Shown: in pieces, positions 1 to 7,770 of the stretch
Numbering within the stretch: position 1 is the stretch's first letter
Layout: each line of letters opens with the position of its first letter
From: Achromobacter marplatensis
Lineage (GTDB): Bacteria > Pseudomonadota > Gammaproteobacteria > Burkholderiales > Burkholderiaceae_B
Length of the DNA: 64,000 nt
Direction of reading: 5' to 3'
NCBI RefSeq assembly: GCF_002209535.1
Contig: NZ_NJIG01000006.1
Coordinates: forward strand, 62,001 to 126,000
Translations under genes and position numbers: made by a program
Notes under the pieces: model-generated
Databases searched by the model: none
Seen by the model: the letters and a program-made list of their open reading frames with translations, nothing else
What the model was told of the DNA's origin: nothing

Positions 1-2
1 CG

Positions 3-1397
3 CTGCCGCCGGGGCGTGAGTTCATTCAGTCTTTGATCACCGACTTGCAGGCCAATGAAGCGCTTTCGACGCTTGCAGTATTCGTATACGTCGATGAAGT
101 CGAAAATTTGGTGCCCTACCAGCGCCACGTACTAAATGCATTCTTGAAACACAGCCAGCGCCCCTTGGTTGTGAGTTTCACTTCGAAGGAACACCCTTCG
201 AATAACGATACGACGGGAGCCGAATCAATCAGCGCGACTCACGACTATCGACTCCTAGACCTAGATTACCTCCTCACTCTTAGCGGAGCTGCGATGCCTT
301 TTTTTGCCGAGGTCTTCCTCGGCAACCTCGACATTGCCGCTGGCCATCTGGAGAGTGAGCGCCTGGGAATCGTCAGATCGCCTGCACGGCTGGCCGAGCG
401 CCAGACCCCGGCGTATCAAAGGGCTGTGCTAGCGGAAATGCGCCAGCGTTTCCCACACATGACGGACAAAGAGATCGCGGTTCAAGCTTTGCAGCAGGCG
501 CCTTTGCGCAAGAGCATTCACGAGCGAATAAGCAAGGCCCTGAAAGACCGTAAAAGCGCCCTGACTGTCGATGACTTTCTGTTTGAAGGAGCCCCGGCAG
601 AAGCCATCGTGACATTGCCGGCGCTCTTGAACCGAGAGACACTTCAGCCCGCCAAGGTCTTAACCGAGCTAAAGAGTTTTGCGGTTGATCAGAAAGGTCA
701 GTTCAATACCAGTTGGGTGCACAACAACTTGTTTGGCGCCCTGCTAGAGTTGTATCGGCCTTTCGGGCGGGAGTGTCCGCTGTACAGCGGCTTCGAAACC
801 CTATGCACGATGTCCAACAACAACCTTCGAAATTTCCTGATCCTCTGCTACAAGACTCTCGAGGTGGCGGAATTGCGAGACGAGCCCGATTCGCCTTACG
901 CTGTAGAAATCCAATGCCGCGCGGCCTATGACGCTTCAGAGCAGTTGATCAAAGAAATTCGAACCTTTGGACGGTTCGGAGAGCCGCTGCGAATGTTCGT
1001 ATTGAGGCTGGGCAATATCTTCCGCGCTATGCAGGCTAGCCTGACCATGAGCGAGCCCGAACAGAATCAGTTCACGATAAATTCTGGCGGACGCGCCCTC
1101 GATGGAGAAGAGTTGGCTTTCATCGCGGAGGCTTTGCGCTATGGCATCTTGGTAGAGCAGTTAGAAACCAAATCAAAATCCGGCGTTGGCCAGGATATCG
1201 TCGACTACCAGCTCAATCCAATTTACTCGCCTTATTTCCAAATCAGCTATAGGCGAAAACGCAAGATTGAACTGTCGGTGGAACAGTTCCACATTCTCGT
1301 CTTAGGGAACGAGAACGAATACAAAGCCTTGGCACGTGGGCTTGCGCGGCAGCTTTCGGATACCGACGTGCAGCAACTGGGTCTGCATTTATCATGA
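3..1397 (+). CDS. AAA-type (ORC/CDC6-like) ATPase, 5'-truncated by the window edge
   Basis: The reading frame is open from base 3 with no start codon needed, so the gene begins outside the window; the TTG at 33 is not the real start. Near the left edge (about 75-107) is a hydrophobic strand followed by Asp-Glu, VFVYVDEVENL, which fits a Walker B motif. The Walker A motif must lie upstream, off the window. The remaining roughly 430 residues look alpha-helical and would fit a lid plus winged-helix-like tail. The stop overlaps the next gene's start (ATGA at 1394-1397), which implies translational coupling. Base composition is lower in GC than everything right of 3.05 kb. I assign an ATPase with moderate confidence; the ORC/CDC6-like label and any role in phage defence are inference. 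Confidence 0.6.
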   Translation: MPPGREFIQSLITDLQANEALSTLAVFVYVDEVENLVPYQRHVLNAFLKHSQRPLVVSFTSKEHPSNNDTTGAESISATHDYRLLDLDYLLTLSGAAMPFFAEVFLGNLDIAAGHLESERLGIVRSPARLAERQTPAYQRAVLAEMRQRFPHMTDKEIAVQALQQAPLRKSIHERISKALKDRKSALTVDDFLFEGAPAEAIVTLPALLNRETLQPAKVLTELKSFAVDQKGQFNTSWVHNNLFGALLELYRPFGRECPLYSGFETLCTMSNNNLRNFLILCYKTLEVAELRDEPDSPYAVEIQCRAAYDASEQLIKEIRTFGRFGEPLRMFVLRLGNIFRAMQASLTMSEPEQNQFTINSGGRALDGEELAFIAEALRYGILVEQLETKSKSGVGQDIVDYQLNPIYSPYFQISYRRKRKIELSVEQFHILVLGNENEYKALARGLARQLSDTDVQQLGLHLS

Positions 1398-2323
1398 GAG
1401 TAAAATTTTTTTCAGAAAAAGGAAAAAGTGCTGCGGACCTTCGGCTGCCACAGAACATGATTCTGCTGCACGGTGAAGAGCTCGATGATAGAGGGGTATC
1501 AGCATGCCAGAGCGCAGCGGAAGATGCCCGGGTTCCTCTCCACTTTGATGTGGACGACATGTCTTTGACTGTCGGTACACGGAAGGAATCCGGCGATTTG
1601 GCTGGGGAGCTACTGTCGGAATATGACTGGCGCAATGTCGTACTAGAAGCGACCACACTTGGTTTCGCCGAACTGTTTTGCGCCACGAACGCACTGCTTG
1701 CGAACGGCGCCACATCGATCAATATCATTTACGTGGAGCCGGCTGAGTACACGCGCGAGGGAAAGGGCGCTGACCTGTTCGCGCTATCCGAACCGACCCG
1801 CGGCTATGTAGCTATTCCGAATGCTATCGTAGACCTTGCAAGCGAGGAGGTGGAGGCGGGTGTCTTCTTCCTCGGCTTCGAGCCTGAGCGGCTAGACCGT
1901 GCGCTCGAGGAATATCAGATGATTGCATCCAAGGACGTAAAGGTAGTATTCGGAATCCCTGCCTTTCACCCTGGCTGGGAGCTCGATGCAATTATCCCGC
2001 ACCTTGCCGCGCTGGAAGGACACAAGCTTCAGCCCGACTACTGTTCGGCCAATGACCCCGAGGCGGCGTTCGAATGCCTCGAACGCACTCGGGACACGCT
2101 TGGTCTCGACAAGCGGATGTTCGTTGCGCCTATCGGCCCGAAGCCCTGCGGTATCGCGGCTGCGATTTTTGCAAGTGTCTATCCCGAGCAGGTAGGCTTA
2201 CTGTTTGATCACCCGCGTCGAAAGAAAAAGCGTTCGTCGGGTGTCGACGTATGGCACCGATTCACGGTAATGGTTGAGCGCGATAACATGTCGGCGGCCG
2301 AGGTTCCCGCCGTAACCGCTTGA
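1394..2323 (+). CDS. Unrecognised protein coupled to the AAA ATPase
   Basis: This 309-residue protein starts at an ATG that overlaps the stop of the preceding ATPase gene, so the two are very likely made together. I do not recognise the family. The middle (about residues 75-200) alternates hydrophobic strands and small-residue helices in a Rossmann-like way, with a segment NVVLEATTLGFAELF followed by the strand INIIYVEP. A later stretch, VVFGIPAFHPGWE, carries conserved-looking aromatic and proline residues. A basic patch, PRRKKKR, lies near residue 275. No signal peptide or membrane segment is visible. The coupling suggests it is the sensor or effector partner of the ATPase; no enzymatic activity can be named from sequence alone. 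Its stop lies six bases from the stop of the convergent MazG-like gene. Confidence 0.6.
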   Translation: MRVKFFSEKGKSAADLRLPQNMILLHGEELDDRGVSACQSAAEDARVPLHFDVDDMSLTVGTRKESGDLAGELLSEYDWRNVVLEATTLGFAELFCATNALLANGATSINIIYVEPAEYTREGKGADLFALSEPTRGYVAIPNAIVDLASEEVEAGVFFLGFEPERLDRALEEYQMIASKDVKVVFGIPAFHPGWELDAIIPHLAALEGHKLQPDYCSANDPEAAFECLERTRDTLGLDKRMFVAPIGPKPCGIAAAIFASVYPEQVGLLFDHPRRKKKRSSGVDVWHRFTVMVERDNMSAAEVPAVTA

Positions 2324-2329
2324 AGTTGT

Positions 2330-2764
2330 TTAGGCCTGGGCGATGGCAGTTTGCAAGAGTTCCTTGATCTTAGGCTCGGGCTTCCAGTAATTCGGTCCCT
2401 TCAGAAACTTACCATTCCCGTCATAGATTGGTTTGCCATCTGCGCCGAGCTTGCTCTCATTGCTATCCATAATGATCGCTAATACCTCTTCGAGCGGAAT
2501 GCCATACTTTAGCGCTTCAGAACGGCAATAGACGATCACGTCGCCGAGGAGATCGGCGACCGCCACAAGAACTTCCAATGGTGCCGCCTGCCGTTCGATG
2601 GCCGTGACGATCTCGTCAATCTCATTGACCTCGTCGAGCAGAGTCGCTTTGAATTTTCGCAACCTGTCGGCTGGATCAGCGGGGAGTGCGGGACTCGGCT
2701 GCGCCGGCAGCTTATACATTGCGTTCATCGCGGCGATGCGCATAGCGAAGGTCGGGGCGCTCAT
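2330..2764 (-). CDS. MazG-like nucleotide pyrophosphohydrolase
   Basis: The 144-residue product resembles the all-alpha NTP pyrophosphohydrolase (MazG/phosphoribosyl-ATP pyrophosphatase-like) group, which removes pyrophosphate from nucleoside triphosphates using metal-binding acidic residues. Visible support is an acidic helix with EVNE at residues 45-48, followed about 25 residues later by DLLGDVIVY at 71-79, then a C-terminal tail of the form KGPNYWKPEPKI seen in related small proteins. I chose the ATG at 2764 because TTGGAG sits six bases upstream; longer forms extend into sequence without homology. The gene converges on the two-gene ATPase module and shares its low GC, so it belongs to the same acquired segment. 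Whether it works with the ATPase pair or is a passenger is unknown. Confidence 0.65.
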   Translation of the reverse strand: MSAPTFAMRIAAMNAMYKLPAQPSPALPADPADRLRKFKATLLDEVNEIDEIVTAIERQAAPLEVLVAVADLLGDVIVYCRSEALKYGIPLEEVLAIIMDSNESKLGADGKPIYDGNGKFLKGPNYWKPEPKIKELLQTAIAQA

Positions 2765-2926
2765 CTTTTTCTCCAATAAGGGTTCAGCCATCAGGGTATC
2801 GGCAACGGCCTGCCTCAATTTACTTCTTTTGGGTGCCTCCCCCAATAAAACCCAATAGAACGTCCGATACAGCTCATGCTGTCGAACGCAAGGACGCGCC
2901 AACGGTCTGCTCCTGGCCGAAATGGG
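2765..2926. other. Gene-free edge of the low-GC segment
   Basis: No convincing reading frame is present between the MazG-like start and the truncated hydrolase. The stretch around 2905-2950 reads like the decayed end of a mobile element, but I could not match it to a named insertion sequence and I see no clean terminal inverted repeat or target duplication. Confidence 0.3.
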
Positions 2927-3502
2927 TCAGAGGTGAACATCCCCAGCTAAGGTCGGTGTTGAGAGTGCCGCCGTATGAGGAAGCGACGTGGGGAGTTTCG
3001 AGAAAAATCTGGCAGTGGCGTAACCCTCGCTGTTTCTCGTTAAATCGCCGAGCAAACCGTCAGGGTTGGAGGCGGTCTCGGCCATCACGGGCGGCACCGC
3101 ACCGATCAGCACCACTCGCGCAACGCGCTTGCTGCCGTGGCGGTCGATATAGCGGGCGACTTCGCCGCCGCCGGTGGAATGGCCGACCAACGTCCCGCCC
3201 TGGATGTCCAGCGCGTCAAGCAGGGCGGCCAGGTCATCGGCATAGGTGTCCATGTCGTTGCCCTGGGACGGCTGACCAGAACGGCCGTGGCCGCGACGGT
3301 CATGGGCAATGACACGAAAGCCGCGTTCCGACAGGAACAGCATCTGCGCGTCCCAGGCGTCGGCGTGCAACGGCCATCCGTGCGAGAAAACGACCGGCTG
3401 CCCTGCGCCCCAGTCCTTGTAATAGATATGGGTGCCGTCACGGGTGACGATGGTCTGGCCGGCGGTGCCCGATGCGGAGGCGGTCTGCGCTTGCGAATTC
3501 AT
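2927..3502 (-). pseudogene. Haloperoxidase-type alpha/beta hydrolase, 3' end replaced
   Basis: The first 150 residues match non-haem chloroperoxidase/haloperoxidase-type alpha/beta hydrolases: the oxyanion strand [14 protein letters not shown], the RRGHGRS segment and the nucleophile elbow GHSTGG with Ser109. Members are usually about 275 residues, with the catalytic Asp and His in the last 100. Here homology stops abruptly at SNPDGL (residue 150, near base 3053). It is followed by 41 unrelated residues and a stop, so the Asp and His are gone and the enzyme should be dead. The start at 3502 has AGGA nine bases upstream. Loss of the 3' end coincides with the boundary of the low-GC segment, which is probably what cut it. 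It lies directly downstream of the isochorismatase-type gene on the same strand. Confidence 0.8.
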
Positions 3503-3530
3503 GTTCGTTTGTCCTGTGTGCAAGATAGAT

Positions 3531-4217
3531 TTATCGGGCCGCAACCCGGGCGATTGCCTCGTGCAATGTATGGGTGCGCTGCGGGGCCTTGTGCACCATC
3601 GTGTAGGCGTAGTCCACGCCCATGCCGTAGGCGCCGGAATGTTCCTTCACCAACGCCATCACGGCGTCGTAGGTGTCGCGGTGCGCCCAGTCGCGCTGCC
3701 ATTCCAGCAGCACCTGCTGCCACGTCACCGGCACGACGCGCGCCTGGATCATGCGTTGCATGGCCTGGTCGTGCTCCTCCTTGCTGGTGCCGCCCGAGGC
3801 ATCCGACATCATGTAGATCTCGTATTGGCCTTCCAGCATGGCGCACAGCGAAAACATCGTATTGCAGACTTCGGTCCATAAGCCCGCCACGACGACCTTC
3901 TTACGGCCGTTGGCGGCCAGCGCGTCACGCACCTTCTGGTCGTCCCACGAGTTCATCGACGTGCGTTCCAGCACCTTTTGGTCGGGAAACACATCCAGCA
4001 ATTCGGGGTACGTGTAGCCCGAGAAACTCTCGGATTCCACGGTGGTGATCGTCGTGGGAATGTTGAAGATCTTGCCGGCCTTGGCCAGGCCGACCGTGTT
4101 GTTCTTCAGAACCTGGCGGTCGATGGACTGCACGCCAAATGCCATCTGGGGTTGGTGGTCGATGAAGATCAGTTGGCTGTTTTGCGGGGTCAAAACTTCA
4201 AGTTTGGATTGGGTCAT
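3531..4217 (-). CDS. Isochorismatase-family cysteine hydrolase (YcaC-like)
   Basis: This is a 228-residue cytoplasmic cysteine hydrolase. The family cleaves isochorismate, nicotinamide, N-carbamoyl compounds or unknown amides. The catalytic Asp is visible at residue 20 in FIDHQ and the nucleophile Cys at 118 in GLWTEVC, with the usual ASGG loop after it. Length and sequence fit the YcaC-like group, whose physiological substrate is not settled. It precedes the broken haloperoxidase on the same strand, 28 bases apart, a pairing that suggests an old two-gene unit. The AraC-type regulator upstream (4425-4814), on the same strand, is the likely controller. A second member of this family lies at 28026-28679 and shares the GLWTEVC block. 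Confidence 0.85.
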   Translation of the reverse strand: MTQSKLEVLTPQNSQLIFIDHQPQMAFGVQSIDRQVLKNNTVGLAKAGKIFNIPTTITTVESESFSGYTYPELLDVFPDQKVLERTSMNSWDDQKVRDALAANGRKKVVVAGLWTEVCNTMFSLCAMLEGQYEIYMMSDASGGTSKEEHDQAMQRMIQARVVPVTWQQVLLEWQRDWAHRDTYDAVMALVKEHSGAYGMGVDYAYTMVHKAPQRTHTLHEAIARVAAR

Positions 4218-4424
4218 GGCGTAGGATCAAAGGGTCTGTCGATGCGTGATTGCAGGGCGCAAGCAGACGGATTGTGAAAGGGGATGCGCGCGCATCCCGT
4301 GGCATTAAAAGGCGTCCGGCAGCGGACGAAACGAAGCTTATGGGTCGGCCCTCGGCGGCACAATAACGCCTTCGTATAGGCGTGGAATCCGATGTGTTGA
4401 TGCGCCGGCGATTACCGGGCGGCG

Positions 4425-4814
4425 TCAGGCCTTGGCCGCGCGACGCCAAGCGCCTGGGGGCACGCCCACCACGTTGTGAAACACGCGCGTGAAGTGGGCC
4501 TGGTCGGAAAACCCGCAATCCAGCGCGATATCAGCCAGCGTCTTGTTCGGTATCTGCAATTGTTCGCGGGCTTCGGCAACACGCTGCAAAAGCACCCAAT
4601 GGTGGGGCGTAGTGCCCTCCGCGTCGCGAAATACTGTCGTGAAATGCGTGCGTGACAGCTTGCAGGCACGGGCGACGTCGGCGACGGAGTTCTGGCCGCT
4701 TAGCAACATAGTCTTTGCCAGCCGCTCAAGCGTTATCGGCAAGCTGCGTTTGCGCGGCGCGAAACCGCAGGGCAGCGTGCCGCCGTCACCGGCGCGGGCG
4801 ATGGATGGGCACAT
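4425..4814 (-). CDS. Short AraC-type transcriptional regulator
   Basis: The 129-residue protein is little more than an AraC/XylS DNA-binding domain. Two helix-turn-helix units are visible: SVADVARACKLSRTHFTTVF, then TLADIALDCGFSDQAHFTRVF followed by GVPPGAWRR. No N-terminal ligand-binding domain is present, whereas most AraC proteins run to about 300 residues. The start at 4814 is supported by GGAGGA five bases upstream, so the short form looks genuine rather than a misread start. It lies 207 bases upstream of the isochorismatase-type gene on the same strand and may control it. That gap has no other gene. Confidence 0.8.
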   Translation of the reverse strand: MCPSIARAGDGGTLPCGFAPRKRSLPITLERLAKTMLLSGQNSVADVARACKLSRTHFTTVFRDAEGTTPHHWVLLQRVAEAREQLQIPNKTLADIALDCGFSDQAHFTRVFHNVVGVPPGAWRRAAKA

Positions 4815-5054
4815 GGAATCCTCCGGGGAACTGGGAACGAGGGGCGTGCCCTCTCGATGGGTGAAAGGGGGCGTCGCCGCGCTTTAGCACGCAGGCGTCG
4901 GGGCCTGACGATCAGGCGCAGACGCAGAGTAGGACTCGGCTTCAACACCATCAATCAGCCATTGGTGTTAGCGATAGGTGCGCGCGCCCGAATAGCGCGC
5001 CAGGCGGGCCTGGGTTGATGACGCGACGTCGACTTTAGGCCCGCGATCAAGTCG

Positions 5055-5833
5055 ATGGCGGTCTCCTTACGGCGTGTCGCAGATGATGAAAGCGATGCTA
5101 GCTGCGAGCGCTTTCACCCAGCCTCGGTCGGCAGCGACCTTTCGCTGAGGGCTGCTTTTGGCCGTCGAGTGCGCGCTTTGACGCGTGATCCGGCCTCGGC
5201 AGCGGGCCAAGCCCTCTCAGCGCAGGGCGTGGACGTCGTAAGGGGCGACTTTACTGATCCCACGAGCCTCGACGCCGCGCTGGCAGGAGTGGACGGCGTT
5301 TTTCAATGCAGATGGGATCGCACCCCGGAGACCCGGAGACCGAAATTCAAACCGACAGGGCTTTGATCGAGGCTGCGCACCGCGCAAATGTGCGCGTAAT
5401 CGTGCACACCTCTGTCGCCCGCGCGGGTGACCACGAGAACTTTGTTGGCAGGGAGGAGGGACACTGGGAACCGCTGTATTGGAAGAACAAGGCGGCCGTG
5501 AACGACATGGTGAAGAAGCAAGGCTTCCGCCACTGGGTAATTCTGAAGCCGGCTCTGATCATGGAGGATCTGGTGCCACCCATGGCGGATTCCATGTTCC
5601 CCTCGCTCGCCGCGCGCGGTCAGTTTGAGACTGCGATTCAACCGGATACCAAGCTCGACTAGATCGCGGCGCAGGACATTGGGGCGTTCGCAGCCGCTGC
5701 CTTCGAGGACCCGGAGCGTTTCCACGGCCATGAAATTGATCTCGCCGCGGAGCCCGTCACCTTGGTAGAGGTCGCAGACAAGATTGAAAAGGTAAGGCTC
5801 GCTCAACAGCAGGTGGCGTGCCGATCTACATGA
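5055..5833 (+). pseudogene. NmrA-like NAD(P)-binding oxidoreductase remnant
   Basis: Pieces of an NmrA/NAD(P)H-binding Rossmann protein are spread over two frames. RRVRALTRDPAS and VDVVRGDFTDPTSLDAALAG lie in the first frame (to about 5305). The match then shifts frame to RVIVHTSVARAGDHENF and FRHWVILKPALIMEDLVPP, meets an in-frame stop at 5660, and continues as DIGAFAAAAFEDP and LVEVADKI. The N-terminal glycine-rich nucleotide loop is not recognisable, and the C-terminal third is missing. At least one frameshift, one nonsense codon and both ends are therefore lost. It is not expected to make a working enzyme. Confidence 0.75.
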
Positions 5834-6009
5834 GCGTTGCCGGCGAATACGAATTTCTGGCGATAGAACGCGACTCGGGCCGCATCGTGCACGGCATCGA
5901 GCCGGAATTCGAGGACACCCGCGAGGTCGCCCCGAGCCTAGCGGCCCTGTTCGAAGACATGATCGCCGGCCGCGCCACGGCTGCGCTATGCGTCCCTTAT
6001 GAACCTTGA
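5818..6009 (+). pseudogene. Fragment resembling an SMI1/KNR4-type protein C-terminus
   Basis: The 63-codon frame carries EYEFLAIERDSGRIVHGI and a later VAPSLAALFEDMIAG. This is the pattern of the last strands and helix of SMI1/KNR4 superfamily proteins, which often act as immunity proteins to contact-dependent toxins. A full member would be about 140-180 residues, so the front is missing. The sequence is fused directly to the NmrA-like remnant on its left. I read it as a leftover rather than a gene; the family assignment rests on pattern only. Confidence 0.4.
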
Positions 6010-6082
6010 ACGACTGCGTCGCGAATTTCCCGACTTCGACGTAACAACCCTGCCTGCCCTGCCCGAAGGTTCGATGTTTTAG
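5999..6082 (+). pseudogene. 27-codon leftover reading frame
   Basis: An ATG overlapping the stop of the preceding fragment opens a 27-residue frame (MNLERLRREFPDFD then TTLPALPEG) that ends at 6082. It reads like the first residues of a larger protein that has lost the rest. It may once have been the downstream partner of the SMI1-like gene. No function can be given. Confidence 0.3.
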
Positions 6083-6103
6083 GGTTAGCCAGCACATCAG
6101 CAT

Positions 6104-6140
6104 AAAAAACCCGCACCCCCGATCAGGATGCGGGTTTTTT
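6104..6140. terminator. Bidirectional rho-independent terminator
   Basis: A perfect 12-base-pair stem (AAAAAACCCGCA at 6104-6115 and TGCGGGTTTTTT at 6129-6140) with a 13-base loop carries A and T tracts on both sides. It can therefore stop transcription from the remnant genes on the left and from the monooxygenase gene on the right. Confidence 0.85.
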
Positions 6141-6175
6141 GCGTCAGGCCCGAACCAAGCCCGCCGCGGACTCCG

Positions 6176-7426
6176 TCATTCCTTCTTGTATGCCAGGTAG
6201 TCCTGATGGATCCCGATATGGTCGGCGATGTAGCGGGCGTCGTGCCAAACCCCCCAGATGAATGAGGAACTGCGGTTGGTGAGGTTGGGCAGACCTAAGA
6301 AGTAGATGCCTTTTTCGGCGGAGATGCCGCGCTTGTGGATGGGGTAGCCCTTTTCGTCGAAGGTGTCGACGTCGATCCAGCTGAAGTCGACCTTGAAACC
6401 GGTTGCCCACAGGATGGTCTTGATGCCGGCCTCGGCCAGGTTCAGGCTGAGGATGGGGTAGGTGAGGCACTCCGGGTCGGGCAGCAGTTTCCAGGCGTCG
6501 GGCTCGGGCGGAAGGTCCAGGCCATTCTGCTCGATGTAGGCGTCGGCTTCGCGCAAGACTTCGAAGTAGTCGGCATCGCCCTGGGCGACATCGCGGCCGA
6601 GGTTGTCGGCGAAGTGCAGCACCCCGTTTTCGTAGGAGGTCGTGATGCCTACCAATTGGATGCCGTCGCGGGCAAGGCGCCGGAAGTCGACGGTTTTGCC
6701 GTTTTCGTAGCCGCTTACGGCGAAGGCGACGTGTTCGCGCTTGGGCTTTTTCTTGACTTCGTCCCACATGCCCAGCGCGCCCAGCCACCAGCAGTAGTCG
6801 CGTTCACGGTAGGAGCGGGGCGGCCGGTAGTGTTCGCCCACGGACAGGTAGACGGTGCGGCCAGCCTGGCGGAGCTCTTCGGCGATCTGCGAACCGGAGG
6901 CGCCCGCGCCGACGACGAGCACGGCGCCGTCGGCCAATTGCCCCGGGTTCTTGTAGGCCGAGGAATGAAGCTGCTGGATGCCGGCGCTTTCCGGCACGAT
7001 TTTCGGATAGGTGGGGACCTGGAAGGGGCCAGTCGCGGCGACGACGTGCTGGGCTTCGATGGTGCCTGCGGAGGTGGTGACGGTGAAGCCCGGACGCTTC
7101 TCGTTGCGCTGGACGCGCAGGACTTCGACGCCGGTGCGCACCGGCGCATTGAGCATCTTGGCGTAGTCTTCAAAGTACTGGGCCATGCGCTCCTTAGGCG
7201 GGAAGACATCGGGTCCGACGTCATCGAACTTCAAGCCGGGAAAGCGGTCGTGCCAGGCGGGGCCGTTGGCCACCAACGAGTCCCAGCGTTCGGAGCGCCA
7301 GCGTTCGGCGATCCGCTTGCGTTCGAGCACGATATGCGCAATCCCCATGGCGCCGAGGTGCTCGCTCATTGCGATGCCGGCCTGGCCGGCGCCGATCACC
7401 AGCGTATTGGTTTTTTCAATTGACAT
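6176..7426 (-). CDS. Flavin-containing monooxygenase (CzcO-like)
   Basis: The 416-residue soluble enzyme should use FAD and NADPH to oxygenate an organic substrate. The FAD-binding GxGxxG is GAGQAG at residues 12-17 and the NADPH-binding site is GAGASG at 173-178, the usual two-Rossmann layout. A C-terminal ATGFK motif near residue 340 closes the fold. The substrate cannot be told from sequence: relatives include heteroatom oxygenases, Baeyer-Villiger-like enzymes and indole-pyruvate oxygenases. It stands alone, transcribed away from the ABC ATPase gene, and its transcript would end at the hairpin at 6104-6140. Confidence 0.85.
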   Translation of the reverse strand: MSIEKTNTLVIGAGQAGIAMSEHLGAMGIAHIVLERKRIAERWRSERWDSLVANGPAWHDRFPGLKFDDVGPDVFPPKERMAQYFEDYAKMLNAPVRTGVEVLRVQRNEKRPGFTVTTSAGTIEAQHVVAATGPFQVPTYPKIVPESAGIQQLHSSAYKNPGQLADGAVLVVGAGASGSQIAEELRQAGRTVYLSVGEHYRPPRSYRERDYCWWLGALGMWDEVKKKPKREHVAFAVSGYENGKTVDFRRLARDGIQLVGITTSYENGVLHFADNLGRDVAQGDADYFEVLREADAYIEQNGLDLPPEPDAWKLLPDPECLTYPILSLNLAEAGIKTILWATGFKVDFSWIDVDTFDEKGYPIHKRGISAEKGIYFLGLPNLTNRSSSFIWGVWHDARYIADHIGIHQDYLAYKKE

Positions 7427-7770
7427 GTGAAGATCCTAAGAAATACCGAGACCCTGGTGCGTCTCGAGGCTGACACGACGATCCGATTGGCACGCAGTGT
7501 GACCCCGAAGCCCTAAGTTGATAACTTCGTTTTTCAGACGGCTGACTTAGGAAAAAGCAAAGGTGTCTGTTTAGCCGGGCGGCACGCGCGAACGCGCTTG
7601 GGCCGTCGTGATTTCTTTTTTCCGATGGCCCCCATCAGCATCGGCAACGCACTGGAAACAGGGCTTTACCGTATTCTTGACTGCACCAGAAACGCTGGCG
7701 CCGCAGCCTTGCGTGCCATGCGGCCACCGCCTGTTTTTCCCGGAATCTTCGCGCCGGGAAACTGAACTCC
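7427..7770. other. Divergent intergenic region
   Basis: These 344 bases separate the starts of the monooxygenase and the ABC ATPase. They must hold promoters for both. I see no convincing gene, repeat or named operator. Confidence 0.4.

Noticed and set aside
33-35. TTG at 33 as the start of the left-edge ATPase
   Set aside because: The frame is open back to base 3 and the Walker A motif is missing, so the gene continues to the left.
6335-7423. A 362-codon plus-strand frame
   Set aside because: It runs opposite the flavin monooxygenase, whose two GxGxxG motifs settle the coding strand.
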